From Bin5 sp965200685 (GTDB lineage Bacteria; Chloroflexota; Anaerolineae; Caldilineales; Caldilineaceae), in assembly GCA_965200685.1 (NCBI GenBank), contig OZ241379.1:2294001-2358000 (forward strand): 64,000 nucleotides of DNA. The letters are read 5' to 3'. Of the stretch, positions 31,473 through 40,062 are shown one piece after another (position 1 is the first letter of the stretch; the number at the start of each line of letters is the position of its first letter). Made by a program: the position numbers and the translations under genes. The notes below the pieces were generated by a model. That model saw nothing but the letters and a program-made list of their open reading frames with translations, was not told the DNA's origin and did not search any database.

Positions 31473-32021
31473 GTGTCGCTGCATTCGTGGTTGAGAGAAA
31501 ACCTAGCGGAAAATGTGCGTACACAGACAAGTCATGTCATTCTTCTTGAGGAGAAAAATGATGAGGTGGATATGACGGTCAAGATTGTTCGGGTTCCCGA
31601 CACTGTCACCACAATACGTCTGGACAAGGTAGGTCATTTATCAGCCCTTACTGGTAAGGGATGGCAGCAAATCTGTGATTATTTACTGGTGGCTCAATCG
31701 GATGATAGATATCATGCCATTTTTGTTGAGTTGAAACAGACGTTAAGGGCAGATACCAAACACCGAGAACAATTGCGACGGTCTCTACCTCTGTTGCACT
31801 ATTTTCTCTCGGCTTTCCATGTGGATGGCGGCTTTATGCTGTCTGCATCGGAGTTCCTTGTGAGCTACTTTCTCATCGGAAAGCAATGGAGCCCTAGATG
31901 GGATAAACCACAACGCAGAGCGAATTCAGCAAGTATATTTGAGGCTGAGGAGTATAGGTCGATCACGATTCGCACCAGTGTGGCACCAAGGATTTCGTTC
32001 AATGAGCTAGTGAAACGCTGA
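31473..32021 (+). CDS. small PD-(D/E)XK nuclease-like protein
   Basis: A 182-aa protein whose middle shows a PD-(D/E)XK-type active site: KGWQQICDYLLVAQSDDRYH supplies the Asp at the strand start and AIFVELKQTLRADTKHREQL supplies E-x-K, followed by the usual helix with Gln/Leu. This pattern is common in effector nucleases that accompany OLD-like ATPases, but I cannot name the family. The GTG at 31473, one base after the ATPase stop, is supported by a GAGGA Shine-Dalgarno at 8 nt that lies inside the ATPase gene; an ATG at 31458 overlapping it by 14 bp has no ribosome site. Translational coupling is therefore very likely. Confidence 0.78.
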   Translation: MSLHSWLRENLAENVRTQTSHVILLEEKNDEVDMTVKIVRVPDTVTTIRLDKVGHLSALTGKGWQQICDYLLVAQSDDRYHAIFVELKQTLRADTKHREQLRRSLPLLHYFLSAFHVDGGFMLSASEFLVSYFLIGKQWSPRWDKPQRRANSASIFEAEEYRSITIRTSVAPRISFNELVKR

Positions 32022-32044
32022 TCACAACGCTAGGATGTAGAAGA

Positions 32045-32200
32045 ATGAGCATCCACATTGACATCCCACAGCAGCAGATCACCGAACTAGCCATCTTCGA
32101 CTCAGGATTGCGGGATGACTTTGGCCCGGACAGCGATGTAGATGTGCTAGGATTTGCAGCCGGATTGACATTCTCGCTTGAGCAGAATCACATGTATTGA
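32045..32200 (+). pseudogene. decayed MNT-domain nucleotidyltransferase (HEPN-MNT antitoxin type)
   Basis: A 51-codon frame reads MSIHIDIPQQQITELAIFDS, then GLRDDFGPDSDVDVL and a short degenerate tail. The second part is the MNT nucleotidyltransferase signature GS-x2-R-x6-SD-x-D-x-L, but Gly-Ser has become Asp-Ser, the loop before it appears shortened, and the protein ends at half length. It is thus a remnant of an antitoxin-type minimal nucleotidyltransferase, left between the nuclease-like gene and the VanW-type gene. No HEPN partner remains. Its tail overlaps the first TTG of the next gene's frame. Confidence 0.65.
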
Positions 32201-32205
32201 GACAA

Positions 32206-34005
32206 ATGATGAGAGATTTCTCGCCACGGGGGGTACGCCCGGCCCGTTCCCATAGTCGTATTGACTTTTTCGTCATCTGGCTCTGCGTAGCAGTTCTGGC
32301 ACTGTTCGGCGTATTCGCTGGCTGGCAGTATTGGCACACGGACCGCATCTTTAGCGGCGTGCATGTGGCCGGGATCCCTGTGGGTGGCGACACCCGCGCA
32401 ACGGCCTTGCTGCGTCTTTACGAGGAATTAACACCCTATCCTCTGGCCCCGATTTGGCTTGCCTATGAGGGCCGGCAATGGGTGCTGGGTACGGGCCTGT
32501 TGGCCCCCCAGGCCAACCTGGAAAATGCGGTCAACCAGGCCTATCTGGTGGGACGTCAAGGAGGACTGCTGGCGCGGCTAGAGAGCCAATGGCAGGCCCT
32601 CATACACCAACGAGTTGTGTGGCCGGAGATCCAGATCAGTGAGGGGGCTGTGCGCCAGGCTGTTGGCAAAGCTGCCGCGCAGGTACGGCGACCAGGGCGT
32701 TCTGCCGTGACCATTGGCGATCTTTCTCTCCCGTCCCAAGCGGGGCTAGAGGTAGATATCTCGGCAACCACGCGTCGAATTCTGGCCCAGGTAGCCAAGG
32801 GCCAGCCCGGGGTTGTGCCGCTCCAGACGCTGATCACCGCGCCGCCGCACGGCTCTACGCTCCCATTTGAACCGTTTTCCTCCATTACTTTGCAGCACGA
32901 AACCTCAGGCATTCAGTTCGCCTTGGACGCGGCGCAACTAAAGGAGCTGGTCCCCAGCGGCGATCCCCAGTTTCTCAATGAAGAGGCTCTGCGGGCGATT
33001 GTGGCAGGTTGGGCAGAGCAGGTCTTTGTTCCGGCCCAGGATGCGCGGCTGCATTTTGATGAAAACGCAGGGCGTCTGCTAGTCCTGCAGCCGAGCCAGA
33101 CAGGCCAACGCTTGCACATTGACCTCACAGTCGAGGTGGTACGCCATGCGCTGACGACCGACCAGCGGCTGGTCGTACTTCCCATTGAAATTGTGCCGCC
33201 GGCCGTGGATTCTGCGCGATTGGATGCCTTGGGCATCAAAGAACAGATTGCCAGTGGGACCACCTCTTTTGCTGGTAGCAGCCGCGCGCGCATTCACAAC
33301 ATTGAAGTGGCCGCAGCCAAATTCGTCGGGGTCGTCATCCCGCCCGCTGGTATCTTCAGTTTCAATGCCATCATTGAAGCGGTCAGCGCGGCCAATGGCT
33401 TTGAAGATTCTGCCATCATCTGGGGGGATCGGATCGCGGTGGGCGTGGGCGGGGGCGTCTGTCAGGTGAGTACGACCGTCTTTCGCGCGGCCCTACAGGC
33501 CGGATTCCCACTGATCGAGCGTTACAATCACGGCTATGCAGTGAGCTGGTACGGCGAACCGGGCCTGGACGCCACCATCTACACGCCGAGCGTGGACTTC
33601 AAGTTCCTCAATGATTCCGGCGCACATCTGCTGATCCAGCCGCTCGTCAACAGAGGGACCGGCCTCATCTCCTTTCACTTCTACGGCACTACACCGGACA
33701 GACAGGTGATCATCAGTGAGCCGGTCTATACCCACATCAAACAGCCCGGTGCTCCGATCTACCGGGAGGATGCCTCCTTGGCTGCCGGCCAGATCAAACA
33801 GGTGGAGTGGCCCAAAGAGGGCATGACCGCCACCGTCACCCGCACAGTGACCGAGGACGGCCAGATCCGGGAAGATCCGATCATTTCCGTCTATCAGCCC
33901 TGGAATGCTGTGTTTTTGTACGGCCCAGGCAGCGAGATCCCCGGTATTACCGACCAACCAGCCCCAGACTCCGAAGACAGTGAAGGCGAACCCCCCAATG
34001 GATAG
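32206..34005 (+). CDS. VanW family protein with peptidoglycan-binding-like domains
   Basis: A 599-aa cell-envelope protein. A basic N-terminus and one transmembrane helix (DFFVIWLCVAVLALFGVFAGW) anchor it, then GVHVAGIPVGGDTRATALLRL starts the first PG_binding_4-like domain (residues 45-210), with a second related domain to about residue 340. The VanW domain follows: GIFSFNAIIEAVSAANGFED, then GVGGGVCQVSTTVFRAALQAGFPLIERYNHGY, with the invariant GGG-x-CQ-x-STT-x-F block. A beta-rich G5-like tail ends in a proline/acidic stretch. VanW proteins are widespread in Gram-positive and Chloroflexota cell walls, with an undefined envelope role. Start is ATG 32206 or 32209. Confidence 0.92.
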   Translation: MMRDFSPRGVRPARSHSRIDFFVIWLCVAVLALFGVFAGWQYWHTDRIFSGVHVAGIPVGGDTRATALLRLYEELTPYPLAPIWLAYEGRQWVLGTGLLAPQANLENAVNQAYLVGRQGGLLARLESQWQALIHQRVVWPEIQISEGAVRQAVGKAAAQVRRPGRSAVTIGDLSLPSQAGLEVDISATTRRILAQVAKGQPGVVPLQTLITAPPHGSTLPFEPFSSITLQHETSGIQFALDAAQLKELVPSGDPQFLNEEALRAIVAGWAEQVFVPAQDARLHFDENAGRLLVLQPSQTGQRLHIDLTVEVVRHALTTDQRLVVLPIEIVPPAVDSARLDALGIKEQIASGTTSFAGSSRARIHNIEVAAAKFVGVVIPPAGIFSFNAIIEAVSAANGFEDSAIIWGDRIAVGVGGGVCQVSTTVFRAALQAGFPLIERYNHGYAVSWYGEPGLDATIYTPSVDFKFLNDSGAHLLIQPLVNRGTGLISFHFYGTTPDRQVIISEPVYTHIKQPGAPIYREDASLAAGQIKQVEWPKEGMTATVTRTVTEDGQIREDPIISVYQPWNAVFLYGPGSEIPGITDQPAPDSEDSEGEPPNG

Positions 34006-34041
34006 TGTTTCCTTCCACGCCTTACGAACCACGAAACAGCC

Positions 34042-34899
34042 ATGCTCCTGACCGTTGACATCGGCAACAGCACTATCGTCATCGCTGCATATCCGAACAC
34101 CAATGGAGAGCGAGTACGCTCCACTGCAGTTGCGCCCCTTGCCAATTGGCGGCTGCCGACGGAACGGCAGGGCACAGAAGACAGGTATGGCCGGCTTTTG
34201 TGCCAGCTTTGGGCGCAAAGCGGTTTTTATGCAGCTGATTTTCAGGACGCCGCGCTGTGCAGTGTGGTGGCCCCATTGACCGAGCGATGGCGGCGCATGT
34301 TGACAGAACTGCTGGGCCGTGAACCGCTCGTTCTGCATTGGCGATTGGATCTGGGCCTGACTCTGGCGGTCGAGCAGCCGGAGCAGGTCGGGATGGACCG
34401 CATCGCTGATGCGGTGGCTGTGTATCAGCGCACAGCTCTGCCCCAAGCAGCCATTGCGGTTGATTTCGGCACGGCTACCACATTCAATGTTGTTGATGCG
34501 GAAGGCCGGTTCTGTGGGGGGGCCATCGCCCCGGGCTTGGGCACTGTGGCTGCCGCGCTGCGGGAGCGGGCCAACGCTCTGCCGGCGGTCGAGCTGGTCC
34601 CCCCAGCGACTGCGATCGCTCCCAGTACGACCCCGGCACTCCAGTCGGGGATCGTCTATGGCTATACTGGGCTGGTGGAAGGGCTGCTGGCCCGTATGCG
34701 GCAGGAGCTTGATAGCCCTGTCACCGTCATCGCCACCGGCGGCCTGGGCCACATCATCGCCCCATTGACCGATGCGTTTGGAGGCTGGGCCGCGCCGTGT
34801 AGTTGCCATCAGGCAAAGCGGCCTAGATGCCGCACAGACGCCTTTGACCCGTGGCTGACCTTGGCCGGGATTCGCACAATCTATCACCGCAACCGTTGA
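34042..34899 (+). CDS. coaX: type III pantothenate kinase CoaX
   Basis: CoaX phosphorylates pantothenate, the first step of coenzyme A synthesis, and belongs to the ASKHA fold. Visible motifs are the PHOSPHATE-1 loop LTVDIGNSTIVIAAY, VGMDRIADAVAVY (the family G-x-DR motif), IAVDFGTATTFNVVD (PHOSPHATE-2) and GGAIAPGLGTVAAALRERA, then TPALQSGIVYGYTGLVEGL and VIATGGLGHIIAPLTDAF (ADENOSINE). The C-terminus has about 20 extra residues (near residue 247) between two copies of TDAF before the usual FDPWLTLAGIRTIY ending. The gene follows the VanW-type gene by 36 bp. The convergent spacer to the glycan locus, 34900-35039, contains nothing that I can assign. Confidence 0.94.
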   Translation: MLLTVDIGNSTIVIAAYPNTNGERVRSTAVAPLANWRLPTERQGTEDRYGRLLCQLWAQSGFYAADFQDAALCSVVAPLTERWRRMLTELLGREPLVLHWRLDLGLTLAVEQPEQVGMDRIADAVAVYQRTALPQAAIAVDFGTATTFNVVDAEGRFCGGAIAPGLGTVAAALRERANALPAVELVPPATAIAPSTTPALQSGIVYGYTGLVEGLLARMRQELDSPVTVIATGGLGHIIAPLTDAFGGWAAPCSCHQAKRPRCRTDAFDPWLTLAGIRTIYHRNR

Positions 34900-35039
34900 T
34901 GCTTAGGACACTTTATGACCAGTGATTGCAGTGTGTCGGTAGCAGTGCAGGGTCTCTGCCGCGCTGCCATGAAAAGCGGCCTGCTTACTGGTAAAATGCC
35001 TGAACAGCGGAGATACAACTGTGATGCAGCGGCATGCGG

Positions 35040-36182
35040 TTACATCTGTTGTGAAAAACGAGAAGGTCCCAGGGCTTCTTGGTAGCAAGATATGGTCTGG
35101 CGTACCATGGCTTCTGCCGAGAACTCCTGCTGTACTCGCCGCAGGCCCGCTGCGCCCATCTGCGCCCGCAGTTTTGGATCTGCCAGCAGGCAGTTGATCG
35201 CCCTTGTCAAAGCCTCTGCAGAGTTGGGTGGGACCACCAAACCGGTCTTCCCGTGCTGGTTGACATAGGATGTGCCCGTACCTAATTCAGTGCAGATGAT
35301 AGGTAAGCCACAGGCCATAGCCTCCAACTGCACAATCCCTAGGGACTCGGCCCGGTTGGTGGAAGGCAGGATAAAGATGTCGGCCGCGTAGCGGGCAGCC
35401 AGGGCCTCCTGATCCGGGATTTCACCCAAAAATGTGATGCGGTCAGCCAGGCCCTCATCTCTGGTCAACTGCTGCCATGTCGCCTGCATGGGGCCGCTGC
35501 CGATGACCAGCAGATGGGCGTCCACCCCCTGCATGGCCCGCACCAGAACATCGACGCCTTTGTAGTGGCGTAGGTGGCCGAGAAAGAGCAGCAATGGCCG
35601 GCCAGCGAAACGGCGACGCAGGGTCTGGGCCCCAGCTGCCACCTGGGGCGTCTTTTGAAAACGGTCTATCTCAATGCCGTGATGGATTATGCGGCATTGA
35701 CTCCGCACCCGCTGCAAAAAGGCCGACGACTTGATGTACATAGGATTGGAGACAGTGATCAAAGCGGCCCGTTGCAAAACCAAACGTAACAGAGGGGCAT
35801 AGGCAGTTCCCAATATCTTTTGCCGCACAATGTCACTGTGATAGGTCATCACAAAGGGTTTGCCCCCCCCAACCAAAAGCTGGGCCATCTCGCCCGGTGG
35901 ATAGGGTGCATGGAGATGGATAAGGTCCACCTGCCGGCTCTGTCGCCATACTTCGCTGAAAAACCGCAGGCTAATGGGCGCGGATGATACATTGATCTGA
36001 CGCCCTGTCTTGGTCACAGGCACGCCAGCAATCGTCTCATGGAGCGTGTGCGTGTCCGTATTCGTGACCAAAACCCGCGCCTCTACGCCCTCGGCCCGTA
36101 GCCTCTTGGCCAGCAAGCCAATGTGGTTTTCGATCCCCCCGAGAACCGGGAAGAAATCCTTGTACAAATGCAGCACGTTCAT
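35040..36182 (-). CDS. GT4 family glycosyltransferase (copy A)
   Basis: A 380-aa retaining glycosyltransferase of the GT-B fold. Motifs: N-terminal YKDFFPVLGGIENHIGLLAK with the glycine loop, FVMTYHSDIV, and in the C-terminal domain PLLLFLGHLRHYKGVDVLV and RAESLGIVQLEAMACGLPII with the E-x7-E donor site, then GTSYVNQHGKTGLVVPP. It transfers a sugar from a nucleotide donor onto a growing surface glycan, probably at the cytoplasmic membrane face. The ATG overlaps the stop of the sugar dehydrogenase gene by 4 bp (ATGA). The N-terminal 440 bp also exist as a truncated copy at 42336-42803. It is the last gene of the minus-strand glycan locus. Confidence 0.93.
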   Translation of the reverse strand: MNVLHLYKDFFPVLGGIENHIGLLAKRLRAEGVEARVLVTNTDTHTLHETIAGVPVTKTGRQINVSSAPISLRFFSEVWRQSRQVDLIHLHAPYPPGEMAQLLVGGGKPFVMTYHSDIVRQKILGTAYAPLLRLVLQRAALITVSNPMYIKSSAFLQRVRSQCRIIHHGIEIDRFQKTPQVAAGAQTLRRRFAGRPLLLFLGHLRHYKGVDVLVRAMQGVDAHLLVIGSGPMQATWQQLTRDEGLADRITFLGEIPDQEALAARYAADIFILPSTNRAESLGIVQLEAMACGLPIICTELGTGTSYVNQHGKTGLVVPPNSAEALTRAINCLLADPKLRAQMGAAGLRRVQQEFSAEAMVRQTISCYQEALGPSRFSQQM

Positions 36183-37564
36183 CCCTGTAGATCTTCTGTG
36201 TTTGTATCAATACAAGCCTCATGCGTAACTGAATAGATATAGTTCTTGATACAGGATACCGGGAAAGGTTTTAGAAATTGTATCTCAATAGTATAACCGT
36301 GCTCGGCCAACAGAGCGATGCGGCCGTCGGGCATCTGGGTGATGTCCCGGATACGCCTACCTATCTGGATCTGTTCAACGTACACAACACGTTTCTCGTG
36401 AACACGGACGCGAAATAGAGATTGGACTTTCAAGGAAGCCATCAACAGATCATGTTTCCATAAGGGGAACAGTTGACTGTCACTGACGATAAGGTTGGAT
36501 GGAGCGATAGCTGGGATCCAAGAGTACACGGGCATTTCAAAACCATCATGCCGCCCCTGCGCCTTGGTAAAGGGCCATATTTTGTTGCCATACTGAATGC
36601 CATGGGTAACGTAGGGCCATCCATAGTTCAAATTTGGTCTCAAAATATTGAGTTCATCGCCGCCCTGTGGTCCATGGTCGGTTGCCCAGAGGGTGCCATC
36701 TGCATCGCGTGCGAACCCCTGTGGGTTGCGTAGGCCGCTGGCTAGGATTTCGGCTGTGCCGGTTGTTACATGGATACGAACCAACTTGCCTAGGTGGGCA
36801 TCAGATACAAGCGGCCATTTCCCCCTTCCCCCCCATCCGTGAGTACCAATGACAATGAGGAGATGTTCATCACCATCCATCACCATCCGCCCACCGGACA
36901 GCAACCCTTCAAAGGCAAAGTCCTCCGGGTCGTGCCTTTTGTTCGTAAAGGTGAGGCATGGGTCGGCGATGAATAGCGTCTGCCAAGGGCTGAAAGTCAT
37001 TGCTGACGCAGAATCCAAATGCAACGATGTAGAAGAGATGCGAAACTCTACACAGTCTTCAGTGAGATAATGATGTGAAACAAATAAGGTAAATGTGTCT
37101 GGTGATTGTTCGTGCAGCAGAATATCAGCAACCCGAATCTCAGCCTTACTCTTTTCCGGCAAGGCACTGTCTTCTAGGGCCGCTTGGTTCATGGGTACCT
37201 GTTCCCTCAAATAGACGGCCTCACCAGCAGGATGAACCAGAGCAATTCGTCCTCTGGGCGTCACCACCAGCAGAGTATCTGTATCTCCGAGTGGCTCAAT
37301 GGCCCCACCTGTAGCTGAGGCTTTTTCAAGCGCAACGAAATGTTGTTGAAGCGCATACAAGTGAGATTCAATGGCGATACCGCTGACGCGGGAACTTGGT
37401 TCGTATTCCTCCACAATAGATCTGAATAGAGGCCTCACTGTCGTTACTCCGTCGCGAATGGCCCCATAGGGAAACACCTGGTAGCGGCCGACAAGTCCTC
37501 CATAAGCGAACATGGCCAGGGCAATGGAAATGATGAACAGAACCAGTGGAAGTCTCTTCTGCAT
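36179..37564 (-). CDS. membrane-anchored PQQ-type glucose/sorbosone dehydrogenase (copy A)
   Basis: A 461-aa protein with an N-terminal signal anchor (LPLVLFIISIALAMFAYGGL) and an extracytoplasmic six-bladed propeller of the soluble glucose dehydrogenase type. The diagnostic segment is ASGLRNPQGFARDADGTLWA followed by TDHGPQGGDELNILRPNLNY and GWPYVTHG; PAIAPSNLIV also matches. In this family these residues hold PQQ and Ca2+ and oxidise aldose sugars. The first 170 residues are a less conserved propeller part. Finding it inside a glycosyltransferase operon and 4 bp overlapped with a GT4 is unusual and suggests action on, or binding of, the exported glycan. A paralogue of 473 aa lies at 42800-44221. 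Confidence 0.85.
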   Translation of the reverse strand: MQKRLPLVLFIISIALAMFAYGGLVGRYQVFPYGAIRDGVTTVRPLFRSIVEEYEPSSRVSGIAIESHLYALQQHFVALEKASATGGAIEPLGDTDTLLVVTPRGRIALVHPAGEAVYLREQVPMNQAALEDSALPEKSKAEIRVADILLHEQSPDTFTLFVSHHYLTEDCVEFRISSTSLHLDSASAMTFSPWQTLFIADPCLTFTNKRHDPEDFAFEGLLSGGRMVMDGDEHLLIVIGTHGWGGRGKWPLVSDAHLGKLVRIHVTTGTAEILASGLRNPQGFARDADGTLWATDHGPQGGDELNILRPNLNYGWPYVTHGIQYGNKIWPFTKAQGRHDGFEMPVYSWIPAIAPSNLIVSDSQLFPLWKHDLLMASLKVQSLFRVRVHEKRVVYVEQIQIGRRIRDITQMPDGRIALLAEHGYTIEIQFLKPFPVSCIKNYIYSVTHEACIDTNTEDLQG

Positions 37565-37590
37565 AAGATGGTATATGATTGAATTGCCTC

Positions 37591-39942
37591 CTATTGTTGG
37601 ATGCGCCGCGCTAGCATGACGTGGCTGAGCGAGATGAAGGAATAGTCATCAATTTCGTCATCAAAGAGTTCAAGTTGCAGACGCTTGTCCGCGACAGCAG
37701 CCAATGGATAGACGACCAAGGCGAACCGTGCAGAATGCTGGCCGCGCCACACCATGACTTCCTCGCCATCCGCCCACAAGCGTACCCCGACATTGTCGTA
37801 TCTACCAACTTTGTCGTATCCACTACCACTGGCGAGCAAGAAGACGAGATACTGGTCCGCCCGTGCGCTGAATTGCGGGGAAAGAGCCTTCCCGACTTTC
37901 CTCTCCGGGTAGGAGGTCGTCAGAACACCAAAGCCATTCTCCAACATCAACATTCGGTCAGTGTATAAATCGTATACATTGTGGTAGGGGATTACCTCGC
38001 CTTCAATGTGCCAGCCATCCAACCCGTTCTCAATGCGTACTGGGAACTGCTCGCCAATGTAGACGTGGCCATCCAAGTGAAACCGATTGCCAGCAGGGTC
38101 GGTAGGGTCGGGCACTACCCGAGTCCGTAGGTCTCGGTCGGCAAAGCGTTCGACGACCCACTGATGGTCATGAGAATCAAAGGGCATCCACAGTTCGGGC
38201 CCGACTTGCAGCGCGTAGTTGGCAAGGGCGAGGGCCTGGGCTTCACTGAAGGCCGCAGGATGGATTTTCAGGTTGATACCGCGCTCCTCTAGGTAGCCGG
38301 GTGCTGCCCAACGGTCGTGCGCCATTGAGCGCTCCTGATCGGTCTTTGTGAAAGGAGTGCGCGCGATTGTGGCGTCGGCCAAGCCGAAGAGATCAATGAT
38401 TCTCAAGTCCGCAAGGTAATAAGGCATGATGCCGGCGGAACCGAGGGCCATCAGTGCATCATCGGGGATCACCCCGCGTGCCATAGCCTCGTAGGGCTTC
38501 CATTCTGGTAGTACCTTGTTGATAAAGCCCTGATGTACGTCAATGGGGACCGCGACTTGGTGTTGTATATGTGACTGGTAGCGTAGGTCTCGGGAGATTA
38601 TGAGGATCCGCAACAGCCCCGGTGGGACGAGATAACGATACCTTTGAGGGACGATCAATGGCGTCCCGGGGACGCCGGCGTGTAATCTCTGCGTGCTCTC
38701 TTCATTGTTCTCATTATTGTTCTCCGTAGGTGCAACATTCTGCACATTGCCTTCCGTACTCTGCTGAAAAATGCGTTCCAATAGCGGGTGGTCTTTGACC
38801 AGCCAGATACCCTGAATCGCGCCTGCATAGAAGAGCACAGGAAGGAACAGCAGGAGGGCCCATACCTGATAACTCGATATCCTACCGCCCCCTATCCAGC
38901 CTACTCGTATTCGTCCCGCAATCACCGTCCCAATCTGCACGATGGCAGCCGCTGCAGGGACGGCCAACAGGGGCCAGTAGAAGTCCAATGGTCGATAGTG
39001 GAACAGGTCTCCGCCAATCCGCAGCAGATAGTTCATGTGGACAACGACATACAGAAGCACCAGCGCGTATGTCCCATCTCGATACTTCTGCCAACGGGTC
39101 CACATGGTCAGGCACGTCAGGGGCAGAAGTAGGTACAGGCCAGTATCTAGCGCGGCTGCGCTCAGGTAGCGAAAGCCGGACTCATACCAAGGTCGCACGT
39201 GTTTGGCGTAGTAGGTGTTGGGTAGCCACTCGCCGTAGTAGCTATAACGGAACAGGTAGTGGGCTGCGACCAAGAGGACAAAGGGCATAACGAGGATGGT
39301 CAGTTCGCGCCAGGGCAGGCGCCGGTTGGTGAGGATGCTCTGTATGGCGAACCAGGCGAAAGAGAGGGCCGCGAACAGGGGGCCTTCGGGTCGGGTATAG
39401 GCTGCGGCTGTCAGGCTCAAAGATGCGGCCAGCAAGCCCCAAGGGCTGTGCCGGTACAGACTTAAGCAAACGACCCCTAGGACGATGAAGAGGGTGAACT
39501 GGCGCGTTTCCAGGCCGCCGGCCGATGTCCATATGGCAAAGGTTACGCTGCTGCCCACAAGCCCCATGGCCATCCAGGCTACGAGTCTTTGATGATGGAG
39601 CGCAGGTATGTGGGCCACCCACCACAGCATGGCCGCGATGGTGACAACTGTACAAGCCACCGACAGCCAGGGGGCGGTATGCTCTGGCTGCAGGCCGAAA
39701 AGACCCCAGAGAGCCGCTAGTTCGAGTACCCAGAGGAAGTTGGAGTAGCCTTCGACGTATTCGCCGGGGTTGTAGACGAGGCCATGTCCTTCAAGGAGGT
39801 TGCGGACATAGCGAAAGCTGATGAAGGCATCATCGGTTAGAAACCAAGTGATGTTGGTAAGCCATCCTAGAAGGATTAGCCATGGCAGGTAGGCTAGGAG
39901 ATAGGGTATATGCTCTCTGGCTCTCGTGTTCAATGTATACAT
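37591..39942 (-). CDS. GT-C fold membrane glycosyltransferase (AftB/PMT-like, copy A)
   Basis: A 783-aa membrane protein with about ten helices in the first 400 residues and a 380-residue extracytoplasmic C-terminal domain. The first loop has TDDAFISFRYVRNLLEGHGL followed by VYNPGEYVEGYSNFLW, the DD-containing catalytic loop seen in actinobacterial arabinofuranosyltransferase AftB-like and related lipid-linked-sugar-dependent enzymes. It should transfer a sugar from a polyprenyl-phosphate donor on the outer face. The ATG at 39942 is preferred to the longer frame from 39978 because the equivalent upstream frame of copy B is interrupted. The C-terminal domain differs from copy B in several loops. 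Confidence 0.85.
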   Translation of the reverse strand: MYTLNTRAREHIPYLLAYLPWLILLGWLTNITWFLTDDAFISFRYVRNLLEGHGLVYNPGEYVEGYSNFLWVLELAALWGLFGLQPEHTAPWLSVACTVVTIAAMLWWVAHIPALHHQRLVAWMAMGLVGSSVTFAIWTSAGGLETRQFTLFIVLGVVCLSLYRHSPWGLLAASLSLTAAAYTRPEGPLFAALSFAWFAIQSILTNRRLPWRELTILVMPFVLLVAAHYLFRYSYYGEWLPNTYYAKHVRPWYESGFRYLSAAALDTGLYLLLPLTCLTMWTRWQKYRDGTYALVLLYVVVHMNYLLRIGGDLFHYRPLDFYWPLLAVPAAAAIVQIGTVIAGRIRVGWIGGGRISSYQVWALLLFLPVLFYAGAIQGIWLVKDHPLLERIFQQSTEGNVQNVAPTENNNENNEESTQRLHAGVPGTPLIVPQRYRYLVPPGLLRILIISRDLRYQSHIQHQVAVPIDVHQGFINKVLPEWKPYEAMARGVIPDDALMALGSAGIMPYYLADLRIIDLFGLADATIARTPFTKTDQERSMAHDRWAAPGYLEERGINLKIHPAAFSEAQALALANYALQVGPELWMPFDSHDHQWVVERFADRDLRTRVVPDPTDPAGNRFHLDGHVYIGEQFPVRIENGLDGWHIEGEVIPYHNVYDLYTDRMLMLENGFGVLTTSYPERKVGKALSPQFSARADQYLVFLLASGSGYDKVGRYDNVGVRLWADGEEVMVWRGQHSARFALVVYPLAAVADKRLQLELFDDEIDDYSFISLSHVMLARRIQQ

Positions 39943-40062
39943 GTTTTTGTATGAATGATCACCATACATTTTTATCAAGACTCATATCAAATCTCTTCCA
40001 TACCAGTATAACGACCTGTTGTGGGGTGATATTGAGATGAGCTATGCTACAATCTGTATATA

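Noticed and set aside
34900..35039. Small gene or terminator in the convergent spacer
   Set aside because: Short inverted words exist, but no stem longer than 5-6 bp with a T-run and no supported frame.
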